A stretch of DNA of 11,764 nucleotides, from contig CAMWMY010000019.1 in the NCBI GenBank assembly GCA_947175465.1, positions 1 to 11,764 of the forward strand, written 5' to 3'. Position numbers and translations under genes: made by a program. Each line of letters starts with the position of its first letter. The first letter of the stretch is position 1. The notes below the pieces were generated by a model, which saw only the letters and a program-made list of their open reading frames with translations, was not told the origin of the DNA and made no database searches. Positions 5,189-11,764 of this stretch are shown one piece after another. The DNA is from an uncultured Erysipelotrichaceae bacterium (GTDB lineage: Bacteria; Bacillota_I; Bacilli_A; Erysipelotrichales; Erysipelotrichaceae).

Positions 5189-7474
5189 ATGAAGAAATCA
5201 CGTTTAATTAGCTTTGGAATTATTACAGCTACCATTATTGCGATTATTCTTACATTTTATGGTAGCATTCGCGATAATATGAAGCTCGGATTGGACTTAC
5301 AAGGTGGTTTTGAAATTTTATATGAAGTAGAACCTTTGGAAGGAAAGACATTACCATCTATAAGTGCAGTGACACAATCGATTCAAAAGAGAATTGATGT
5401 TTTAGGGGTTAATGAACCTGAAATTAGCGTTGAGGGAGAAAATCGTATTCGCGTACAGCTTGCAGGTGTTAAAGATGCTGATCAAGCAAGACGTGTGATT
5501 TCTTCGACTGCAAATTTAACTTTCCGCGATGTAAATGATAATCTGTTGATGGATGCAACAGTATTAAAAGAAGGACAAGCACAAGTTTCTAATGATGAAT
5601 ATGGTAGAGCTGTTGTTACTTTAAATTTACAAGATTCAGCTAAATTTTATGAAGTTACACAAAAAGTTTCCAAAATGGGAACAGGAAAAAATTTAATGGT
5701 TGCTTGGTTAGATTTTAAAGAAGGAGTTGATTCCTATGCAGCTGAATCAAAAAAAGAAAAACCTTCTTATATTTCAGCAGCAACGGTAAGTGAAGGAATT
5801 AATAGCCAAAGTGCTACTATTTCAGGAAACTTTACAAGAGAAGAAGCTCAAGAATTAGCTAATTTAATTAATTCTGGTTCTTTACCTGTAAAAATGAATG
5901 AAGTATATACAAATGCAGTATCGGCAGAATATGGGATTGATGCCTTTTCAAAAACTATGATGGCAGGAGCAATCGGGATTATTGCCATTATGATCTTCAT
6001 GATTATATACTATCGTTTACCTGGTCTTATTAGCGCGATTACGATTTCTACTTATGTATTCGTTGTTTTCTTAATTTATAATGCAATGGGTGGAGTATTT
6101 ACATTATCTGGTATAGCTGCTTTAGTTCTTGGAGTAGGGATGGCTGTCGATTCTAACATTATTACGTTTGAAAGAATTAAAGATAGTATGTATAGTGGTA
6201 GAAGTGTTCGAACTGCATTTTATGAAGGAAGTTCACGTTCTTTTAGAACAATATTAGACTCACAGCTTACAACTTTTATTTCAGCTTTCATCTTATACAT
6301 CTTTGGTACAGGAAGTGTAAAAGGGTTTGCGACAATGTTAATCGTATCCATTATTACTACTTTATTACTTATTGTGTTTGTGGCACGTTTCTTATTAAAG
6401 CTTATTATTGATAGTGGATACGTTGATAAAAAACGTCACTTGTTTGCTGTAAAAGAGGAGCATGTTCCAAATATAAGCAAAGGAGAAGAACAATTTTACT
6501 TTGGAAAATTCCAAAAGTTTGACTTTGTAGGAAAAGCAAAATACTTCATTATAGCTTCTATTAGTATTTTAGTTCTTTCATGTGTTGCGATGGGAGTTCA
6601 CGCAGTTCAAGGAAATGGAGCTTTAAATCTTGGAATTGATTTCACTAGTGGAACTAAAATGACGATTCAAAGTGATACAGCGATTGATAAAGATACATTG
6701 TCAAAAGAATTAAGTGAGTTAGGAATTGAGGCAAGTAGTATTCAAATTAATGGAGAAGGAAATGCAATTGCGAATGTTTTCATTAAACAATCTTTAACTG
6801 AAGAAACATTGAAAAATGCAAAAGAGTCATTGAAAAATACATACGGACATGAAATCAGCGAAAATACAGTTACGCCTGTTGTAGGACAAGAACTTATTCG
6901 CAATGCTGTTTTAATTTCTGTTCTTGCATGGGTTGGGGTATTGATTTATATTTCTATCCGTTTTAAATGGGATTATGCGATATCAGGAATTGTGGCATTG
7001 ATCCATGACGTATTGATCATTTTAGCTTTCTGTGCTATTTTCCGTTTAGAAATTAATACTGAAATTATTGCTGTTTTATTAGCGATTATAGGATATTCTA
7101 TTAATAACTCGATTGTTGTGTTTGACCGTATTCGTGAATTAGTAAGACAACATCGTCATGAAAATTTCGATGCGGATAAATATAAACTAATTGTAAATGA
7201 AGCATTACAAAAAACATTAATGCGTTCAGTTTTATCTACTTTCACAACAATTTTACCAGTTATCTGTTTATTGTTGTTAGGAAGTAATGCTATCTTTACA
7301 TTTAATTTAGCTTTATTTATCGGATTAGCTGCAGGTGCAGGATCATCTGTATTTATTGCAGCACAATTATGGTTATACATACGTATTCATAGAAAAGATA
7401 AACCAAAGAAAAAGAAAATAAGAAAACTTGATGAAATACAGGAAACGATTATTCCTGGTATGAATGATTTTTAG
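5189..7474 (+). CDS. secDF: Fused protein-export protein SecDF
   Basis: SecDF is a proton-motive-force-driven RND-type membrane protein that helps SecYEG pull and release exported proteins on the outer face. At 761 aa it is a SecD and SecF fusion, like the 737-aa B. subtilis protein. The SecD half has TM1 at about 4-24, the GLDLQGG motif (about 34-40), a large extracellular P1 domain to about 250, then five helices to about 408, including GMAVDSNIITFERIKD with Asp321. The SecF half has a helix at about 452-475, LGIDFTSGT (about 480-490), a second periplasm-like domain, then helices from about 568 to 735 and a Lys-rich tail. Arg679 (KTLMRS) is kept, but the usual Asp of the SxND motif is Asn640 (SINNSIVVFDR). 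ATG has AGGAGG at 9 nt. It ends in a clear terminator. Confidence 0.96.
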   Translation: MKKSRLISFGIITATIIAIILTFYGSIRDNMKLGLDLQGGFEILYEVEPLEGKTLPSISAVTQSIQKRIDVLGVNEPEISVEGENRIRVQLAGVKDADQARRVISSTANLTFRDVNDNLLMDATVLKEGQAQVSNDEYGRAVVTLNLQDSAKFYEVTQKVSKMGTGKNLMVAWLDFKEGVDSYAAESKKEKPSYISAATVSEGINSQSATISGNFTREEAQELANLINSGSLPVKMNEVYTNAVSAEYGIDAFSKTMMAGAIGIIAIMIFMIIYYRLPGLISAITISTYVFVVFLIYNAMGGVFTLSGIAALVLGVGMAVDSNIITFERIKDSMYSGRSVRTAFYEGSSRSFRTILDSQLTTFISAFILYIFGTGSVKGFATMLIVSIITTLLLIVFVARFLLKLIIDSGYVDKKRHLFAVKEEHVPNISKGEEQFYFGKFQKFDFVGKAKYFIIASISILVLSCVAMGVHAVQGNGALNLGIDFTSGTKMTIQSDTAIDKDTLSKELSELGIEASSIQINGEGNAIANVFIKQSLTEETLKNAKESLKNTYGHEISENTVTPVVGQELIRNAVLISVLAWVGVLIYISIRFKWDYAISGIVALIHDVLIILAFCAIFRLEINTEIIAVLLAIIGYSINNSIVVFDRIRELVRQHRHENFDADKYKLIVNEALQKTLMRSVLSTFTTILPVICLLLLGSNAIFTFNLALFIGLAAGAGSSVFIAAQLWLYIRIHRKDKPKKKKIRKLDEIQETIIPGMNDF

Positions 7475-7505
7475 AAGAGACTGCACAGCAGTTTCTTTTC
7501 TTTTT
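7475..7505 (+). terminator. intrinsic terminator of comN-secDF
   Basis: Directly after the secDF TAG, AGAGACTGC (7476-7484) pairs with GCAGTTTCT (7488-7496), with one G-U pair, around the loop ACA. TTTCTTTTT follows. This is a strong plus-strand terminator. Confidence 0.85.
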
Positions 7506-7514
7506 AGATTATAG

Positions 7515-7520
7515 TATAAT
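7515..7520 (+). promoter_or_regulatory. -10 box of the recJ promoter
   Basis: A perfect TATAAT (7515-7520) lies 27 nt before the recJ ATG. The -35 region would be the T-rich tail of the secDF terminator (TTTCTT at 7492-7497, 17-nt spacing) and is a poor match, so terminator and promoter overlap. Confidence 0.5.
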
Positions 7521-7547
7521 GATGTATCACTAAAGAGAGGAACTTAT

Positions 7548-9155
7548 ATGATTATAGAGGAAATAAAAGTAAAAAATATAGAGGAAATTAAACAAAAATA
7601 TAATTTAACTTCTTTATGTGCAAAAGTACTTGCTAGTAAAGATTTAAGTCATGATCAAATAGAAGAAATTTTATCTCCTGCTCAATTACAAGATCCATTT
7701 CAGGCAAAAGGAATGAAAGAAGTAATCGAAAGAATTCAACTTGCGAAAAGTCGAAAGGAGAAAGTATTAGTTTGTGGCGATTATGATGCTGATGGAATAT
7801 GTGCAACAACTATTTTGTATGATGCTTTATGTAAAAGTGGTGTAGATTGTGGGTTTTATATTCCAAATCGTTTGAAAGAAGGATATGGCTTGCATGTTGA
7901 TACGGTGCGTTTAGCGAAAGAAAAAGGCTACCAATTACTCATAACTGTAGATAATGGGGTAAAAGCATTTTCAGCATTAGAAGAAGCTCAAAAATTGGCA
8001 ATTGATGTTATTTTAAGTGATCATCATAGTATGGATGATGAGCCATTGCCTTGTCAATTTTTATTACATCCATTTCATATGGGAGAAGCTTTTCAATATT
8101 TATGTGGAGCAGGTGTTGCATTAGAAATTTCACGTGCATTAATTGGAGATTGTAAAGAGCACCTTGCACTTGCATGTGTTGCAACGATTGGAGATTGTAT
8201 GCCTTTATGGAAAGAATCACGGAGTATTGTTCGCCTAGGAATGCAGTATTTGCAAGAAGGAGTATGCCAACCTCTACAGTTTCTTAGAGAGGATATGCAA
8301 GCTAAGTGGGATGAGGAGTTAATTGCTTTTCAAATTGTACCTAAATTAAATGCAACAGGAAGATTAGCAGATATTGCAAATGCCAATAATACTGTGCGTT
8401 ATTTATTAAGTAATTCTTTACAACAAATACAAGCCGTTTCTAAACAAATTAAAGACTTAAATACTACACGCAAAGAAATGAGCGAAGAAATGTATACATT
8501 AGCTAAAAGTCTTGTACAAAAAGAAGATCGCTTTTTGATTGTTTCTCATGAACAATTTCATGAGGGACTTGTAGGGCTTATTGCAGGAAAGTTGTTTGAA
8601 GATTTCCAACAACCAGTGATGGTTTTAACAAAACATGGAAATACTTATAAAGGAAGTATTCGAAGTGGAGAGTTTCTAGATTTAACAACTTTCTTTCAAG
8701 ACTTTGATGGTCTTTTGGCTTATGGAGGACATCGCTGTGCTGCAGGGATAGGTTTTGATATGGATAAGTTCGATTCCTTAAAGGAATATGTTCAAAATAA
8801 GATGCAACCTATTTCAATGGAATATGAAAAGAAATATCGTGTTTTAAAAGTAGATGAAAAAGAGCTTAGTTTACAAGAAGTGGAATCTCTTCAGCTTCTT
8901 GCACCTTTTGGTCAAGGATTTGAAAAACCACTTTTCTATGTGAAAGATTGTGATATTCAGAAGATGAATCTATTAAAAGAAGGAAAGCACGTAAAATGGG
9001 AAACGATGAACCAAATGGAATGTTTATATTTTCATGTGCAAGAGAAATATAAACAGTGGGTAGATAAGAAAAAGTTGGGATTTATTGGACATGTGAGGAT
9101 TCATACTTTTCGTGCTATGAAAAAAGTTAATCTTTTTGTACAGGATATTTTATAA
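7548..9155 (+). CDS. recJ: Single-strand-DNA-specific 5'-3' exonuclease RecJ
   Basis: RecJ is a DHH-family phosphoesterase that degrades single-stranded DNA 5' to 3' in RecF-type recombination, mismatch and base-excision repair. The metal-binding motifs are present: GDYDADG (Asp78, Asp80, Asp82), TVDNG (Asp135), SDHH (158-160) and TIGDCMPL (Asp216, where GTIADxxPL is more usual). A long helical segment at about 285-325 links to the DHHA1 domain, with EGLVGLIAGKL (339-349) and GGHRCAAG (393-400). A C-terminal OB-like domain completes it. At 535 aa it is near the E. coli length (577) and lacks the extra C-terminal domain of B. subtilis RecJ (about 786). PKLNATGR replaces the common RINAxGR. ATG has GAGAGG at 7 nt. 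It stands directly after secDF; yrvC and yrvD, found there in Bacillus, are missing. Confidence 0.93.
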   Translation: MIIEEIKVKNIEEIKQKYNLTSLCAKVLASKDLSHDQIEEILSPAQLQDPFQAKGMKEVIERIQLAKSRKEKVLVCGDYDADGICATTILYDALCKSGVDCGFYIPNRLKEGYGLHVDTVRLAKEKGYQLLITVDNGVKAFSALEEAQKLAIDVILSDHHSMDDEPLPCQFLLHPFHMGEAFQYLCGAGVALEISRALIGDCKEHLALACVATIGDCMPLWKESRSIVRLGMQYLQEGVCQPLQFLREDMQAKWDEELIAFQIVPKLNATGRLADIANANNTVRYLLSNSLQQIQAVSKQIKDLNTTRKEMSEEMYTLAKSLVQKEDRFLIVSHEQFHEGLVGLIAGKLFEDFQQPVMVLTKHGNTYKGSIRSGEFLDLTTFFQDFDGLLAYGGHRCAAGIGFDMDKFDSLKEYVQNKMQPISMEYEKKYRVLKVDEKELSLQEVESLQLLAPFGQGFEKPLFYVKDCDIQKMNLLKEGKHVKWETMNQMECLYFHVQEKYKQWVDKKKLGFIGHVRIHTFRAMKKVNLFVQDIL

Positions 9156-9178
9156 ATAATGTTTTTTTCCTTATTATT

Positions 9179-9187
9179 TGATATAAT
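9179..9187 (+). promoter_or_regulatory. extended -10 promoter of apt(-rel)
   Basis: TGATATAAT (9179-9187) combines a TGn element with a perfect TATAAT, 24 nt before the apt ATG. The -35 position (about 9159-9164, ATGTTT) is poor, as extended -10 promoters allow. The apt leader would be about 18 nt and starts just before AAGGAGGAG. Confidence 0.55.
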
Positions 9188-9211
9188 AAAATTATCTATA
9201 AGGAGGAGACT

Positions 9212-9727
9212 ATGAACTTCAAGAATTATATAGCTGATATTGAGGGATTCCCAAAAGAAGGAATACTATTTCGTGATATCACACCATTAATGGCGAATGG
9301 AGAAGCTTTCCAAAAAGCTTGTGATAAAATTATAGCTTTTGCTAAAGAAGTAGGAGCAGATGTTGTTGTTGGACCAGAATCAAGAGGATTTATTTTTGGA
9401 TGTCCTGTTGCCTATGCAATGGGGATAGGTTTTGTTCCAGTTCGTAAGCCGAATAAGCTGCCACGAGAAACAATTTCTGTAGAATATGCATTAGAATATG
9501 GGAAAAACGAACTTCATATGCATATTGATGGTATTAAGCCAAATCAAAAAGTATTAATTGTAGATGATTTATTAGCTACTGGAGGGACAGTAGAAGGAAC
9601 CATTCAATTAATTGAGAAATTGCAAGGGAAAGTTGTAGGATGTGCATTTCTAATTGAATTAGAAAATTTAAAAGGAAGAGAAAAGTTAAAAGATTATAAT
9701 GTATTTACATTGATGTCTTATAATTAA
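9212..9727 (+). CDS. apt: Adenine phosphoribosyltransferase
   Basis: Apt converts adenine and PRPP to AMP and pyrophosphate in the cytoplasmic purine salvage pathway. The 171-aa protein has the standard length and motifs: [15 protein letters not shown] near the N-terminus, the [10 protein letters not shown] segment at about 54-63, the flexible-loop region [15 protein letters not shown] at about 78-92, and the PRPP-binding loop [13 protein letters not shown] at 114-126. The ATG has AAGGAGG at 5 nt. It sits 56 nt after recJ with its own extended -10 promoter and 32 nt before rel. The apt-rel pairing is common in Bacillota and links purine nucleotide supply with (p)ppGpp turnover; a short hairpin between them may set their ratio. 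Confidence 0.97.
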   Translation: MNFKNYIADIEGFPKEGILFRDITPLMANGEAFQKACDKIIAFAKEVGADVVVGPESRGFIFGCPVAYAMGIGFVPVRKPNKLPRETISVEYALEYGKNELHMHIDGIKPNQKVLIVDDLLATGGTVEGTIQLIEKLQGKVVGCAFLIELENLKGREKLKDYNVFTLMSYN

Positions 9728-9745
9728 AGGGGTAATCCCCTTTTT
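9726..9745 (+). terminator. short GC hairpin between apt and rel (weak terminator or attenuator)
   Basis: AAAGGGG (9726-9732) pairs perfectly with CCCCTTT (9737-9743) around TAAT, and the T run ends at 9745. It begins on the last bases of the apt stop and ends 3 nt before the rel ribosome-binding site (AAGGAG at 9749-9754). Only two T residues remain beyond the stem, so termination is probably partial. No separate rel promoter is evident after it. Confidence 0.5.
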
Positions 9746-9759
9746 ATGAAGGAGAAAGT

Positions 9760-11764
9760 ATGATGGTCAATAAAAAACTAGTTACATTTGATGACCTTTT
9801 GAAAGAGGTTGGTCAATATATAAAAAAAGAAGAAGATCTTGCTTTGATACAAAAAGCTTATGCGTGGGCTGAAAAATATCATGAAGGTCAATTTAGAAAA
9901 AGTGGAGAGCCTTATGTTATCCATGTTATTCAAGTTGCCTATATTCTTGCTGTACTTAGAACAGGGCCTAAAACCATTATTGCAGGTTTGCTTCATGATG
10001 TTATTGAAGATTGTGATGTAACGGAAGAAGATGTAACAGAAACTTTTGGACAGGAAGTGACGTCTTTAGTGTTATCGGTTACTAAAATAGGAAATCTTAA
10101 ATTTCGTGATGAAAAAGAATATTTAGCGAGTAATCATCGTAAGATTTTTATCGCTATGGCAAAAGATGTGCGTGTAATCATTATTAAACTTGCAGATCGT
10201 CTTCATAATATGCGTACCTTACAATACATGAGAGAAGAAAAACAGAAAAAAATCGCCTCAGAAACATTAGAGGTTTATGCACCTATTGCCCATCGTCTTG
10301 GGATGAGTGAGATTAAAAATGAACTTGAAGATCTATGTTTTCAATATTTAAACAAAGAGAAGTATTATGAAATAGCTAAGTTAGTTGAAAAGCGAAAAAT
10401 TGAAAGAGACCATCAAATACAAGAAATGATTCAAGACATTAGTCAGCTTTTAACAGAACATAACATCTGTTTCCGTATTTTTGGAAGAAGCAAACATCTA
10501 TATAGTATTTATAATAAAATGAATAAGAAAAATAAACGCTTTGAAGAAATTTTAGATTTGCATGCGTTGCGTATTATTACGAATAATGAAACAGCTTGTT
10601 ATGAAATACTAGGGTATATTCATGCTAAATATAAACCAATTCCAGGTCGTTTTAAAGACTATATAGCGATGCCGAAAGTGAATATGTATCAATCTTTACA
10701 TACAACTATTGTTGCCGATGGAGGGAATATTTTTGAAGTGCAAATTCGAACGGAAGCAATGGATGAGGTCGCTGAGCAAGGGGTAGCAGCACATTGGAGA
10801 TATAAAGAAAATAGCAATTATAATTCTATTGAACAACAAAAAGAGATCGAAGAAAAACTTCATTGGTTTAAAGACTTTTCACTGATGAGTGATGAGGCGA
10901 ATGAAGATGCAATGGAATTTATGAGCATGATGCAAAAAGATATTTTTGAAGCTAATGTTTATGTTATGACTCCAAAAGGAAGAGTGATTGCTTTACCAAA
11001 TGGAGCAACACCAATTGATTTTGCATATCGTGTTCATACAGAAGTGGGGCATAAAATGGTAGGAGCGACGATTAATGGAGCAATTGTACCATTAAATACT
11101 GCTTTAAAAACAGGGGATGTCGTTGATATACGTACTTCGAATCAATCAAGTGGACCAAGCAAAGATTGGTTAAAAGTTGTGAAATCTACACATGCTAGAA
11201 ATAAGATTCGTTCGTTCTTTCAAAAATATGAGACGGAGAAGCGTGCTTCTAGTATTAAAAAGGGAGAAGAAATTTTAGTCGAGGAATTGAAAAAGCGTAA
11301 TTTAGATACAGAGATGTATTTCGATCGTGATCGAATTGAATCTATTTGTAAATCTTTAAGTTTTTCCAATTATCATGATTTAATGTATGCTATTGGAATT
11401 AAAAATATTTCTATGCAAGTAGTTATCGAGCGATTGTTAAAGCATAAATTATCAACACAAATGGATGACCAAGCTGTTGTAGATATGTTAAAACGGCAAG
11501 AACAAACAAGAAAAAAAGTTGCTCATAAAACAGGGATTGTCGTTGCAGGTATTGATACGATGATGATAACTTTAGCAAATTGTTGTTCACCAGTTCCAGG
11601 AGATGAGATTAAAGGATATGTGAGCAAAGGACAAGGAGTAAAAGTTCATCGTGTTGATTGTCCAAATATCCAACATGAAAAAGAGAGATTAATCGAAGTT
11701 TCTTGGGAAGAAGAAATAGAAGTAAAAAACTATGAGGTTAAACTGATAGTATACTCTTCTGATC
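9760..11764 (+). CDS. rel: Bifunctional (p)ppGpp synthetase/hydrolase Rel, 3' end outside window
   Basis: Rel makes and degrades (p)ppGpp, the stringent-response alarmone, in response to uncharged tRNA at the ribosome. The frame is open for 668 codons to the window end. The HD hydrolase domain has RKSGEPYVIH (His55), LLHDVIED (His79, Asp80) and KLADRLHNMRT (Asp146). The synthetase has GRSKHLYSIYNKM, ILDLHALRI (Asp266), GRFKDYIAMPK (the RxKD form typical of bifunctional enzymes) and EVQIRT with its Glu near 326. A TGS domain (about 395-455, TPKGRVIALPNGATPIDFAY) and the Cys-rich CC...HRVDC region (608-634) follow; the ACT domain lies beyond the window. Start: ATG 9760 or the adjacent in-frame ATG 9763, behind AAGGAG at 5 or 8 nt. 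Some usually conserved positions differ: LVLSVTK for LVDGVTK, IHV for IHP, MDEVAEQG for MHxxAExG. Confidence 0.95.
   Translation, partial: MMVNKKLVTFDDLLKEVGQYIKKEEDLALIQKAYAWAEKYHEGQFRKSGEPYVIHVIQVAYILAVLRTGPKTIIAGLLHDVIEDCDVTEEDVTETFGQEVTSLVLSVTKIGNLKFRDEKEYLASNHRKIFIAMAKDVRVIIIKLADRLHNMRTLQYMREEKQKKIASETLEVYAPIAHRLGMSEIKNELEDLCFQYLNKEKYYEIAKLVEKRKIERDHQIQEMIQDISQLLTEHNICFRIFGRSKHLYSIYNKMNKKNKRFEEILDLHALRIITNNETACYEILGYIHAKYKPIPGRFKDYIAMPKVNMYQSLHTTIVADGGNIFEVQIRTEAMDEVAEQGVAAHWRYKENSNYNSIEQQKEIEEKLHWFKDFSLMSDEANEDAMEFMSMMQKDIFEANVYVMTPKGRVIALPNGATPIDFAYRVHTEVGHKMVGATINGAIVPLNTALKTGDVVDIRTSNQSSGPSKDWLKVVKSTHARNKIRSFFQKYETEKRASSIKKGEEILVEELKKRNLDTEMYFDRDRIESICKSLSFSNYHDLMYAIGIKNISMQVVIERLLKHKLSTQMDDQAVVDMLKRQEQTRKKVAHKTGIVVAGIDTMMITLANCCSPVPGDEIKGYVSKGQGVKVHRVDCPNIQHEKERLIEVSWEEEIEVKNYEVKLIVYSSD

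Noticed and set aside
7156..7380. Minus-strand frame over the end of secDF
   Set aside because: It is antisense to a conserved membrane region, and its composition mirrors the codons of that region.
8008..8220. Minus-strand frame over recJ
   Set aside because: It lies inside a well-supported gene and has no domain or start signal.
9154..9180. AAATAAT...ATTATTT repeat after recJ as a terminator
   Set aside because: The stem is entirely A-T with a 12-nt loop and no T tract after it; the region is better read as the apt promoter.
9778..9996. Minus-strand frame over the start of rel
   Set aside because: The plus strand here is the clear HD domain of Rel; the antisense frame shows no features.
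1..11764. Alternative genetic code (TGA as Trp), since no gene ends in TGA
   Set aside because: Tryptophan is always TGG and no in-frame TGA occurs in the conserved genes; ten stops are too few to infer loss of TGA.
1..11764. Defence system, prophage, CRISPR array or insertion sequence
   Set aside because: Nearly every gene is a conserved housekeeping gene in syntenic order; no direct-repeat array, transposase or integrase was seen.

Overview
The window is AT-rich (roughly one third G+C by eye) and reads as a chromosomal housekeeping segment of a low-G+C Gram-positive bacterium (Bacillota). Strong Shine-Dalgarno sites, TTG and GTG starts, a fused SecDF, a YrzE/YrbG/SpoVB/ComN block and a single long Rel protein all point that way. 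The gene order ruvA-ruvB-yrzE-yrbG-spoVB-comN-secDF-recJ-apt-rel matches, with gaps, the order I recall around ruvAB to relA in Bacillus subtilis. The composition and divergent sequences would suit an Erysipelotrichia-like or related gut lineage, but that placement is a guess. All ten visible stop codons are TAA or TAG; tryptophan is encoded by TGG, so nothing suggests a changed genetic code.

Layout. Positions 2-373 hold the 3' part of a Cro/CI-type regulator gene whose start lies outside the window, followed by a possible terminator. A good extended -10 promoter then drives ruvA-ruvB (523-2115), the Holliday-junction branch-migration motor. Two convergent gene pairs follow. The small membrane protein gene yrzE (minus) overlaps the ruvB stop by 4 nt, and the DUF421 gene yrbG (plus) overlaps the end of the minus-strand SpoVB-like flippase gene by 9 nt. 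A 423-bp stretch (4479-4901) without an intact gene contains a candidate decayed reading frame, a perfect 11-bp inverted repeat and the promoter for comN-secDF.

comN (small post-transcriptional regulator family) and secDF (Sec translocon accessory pump) form a tight pair ending in a clear intrinsic terminator. recJ, apt and rel follow on the plus strand. recJ and apt each have a TATAAT-type promoter. rel follows apt after only 32 nt, with a G/C hairpin between them, and runs off the window just before its expected ACT domain.

Functional themes are recombination and repair (RuvAB, RecJ), membrane protein export and envelope (SecDF, SpoVB-like flippase, YrbG, YrzE), and purine/alarmone metabolism (Apt, Rel). 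I see no mobile element, CRISPR array, rRNA or tRNA and no obvious new multi-gene system. The most unusual points are an Asn in place of the near-invariant TM10 Asp of the SecF half of SecDF, a terminator-like hairpin for ruvAB buried antisense inside yrzE, the candidate relic gene upstream of comN, and the hairpin between apt and rel.
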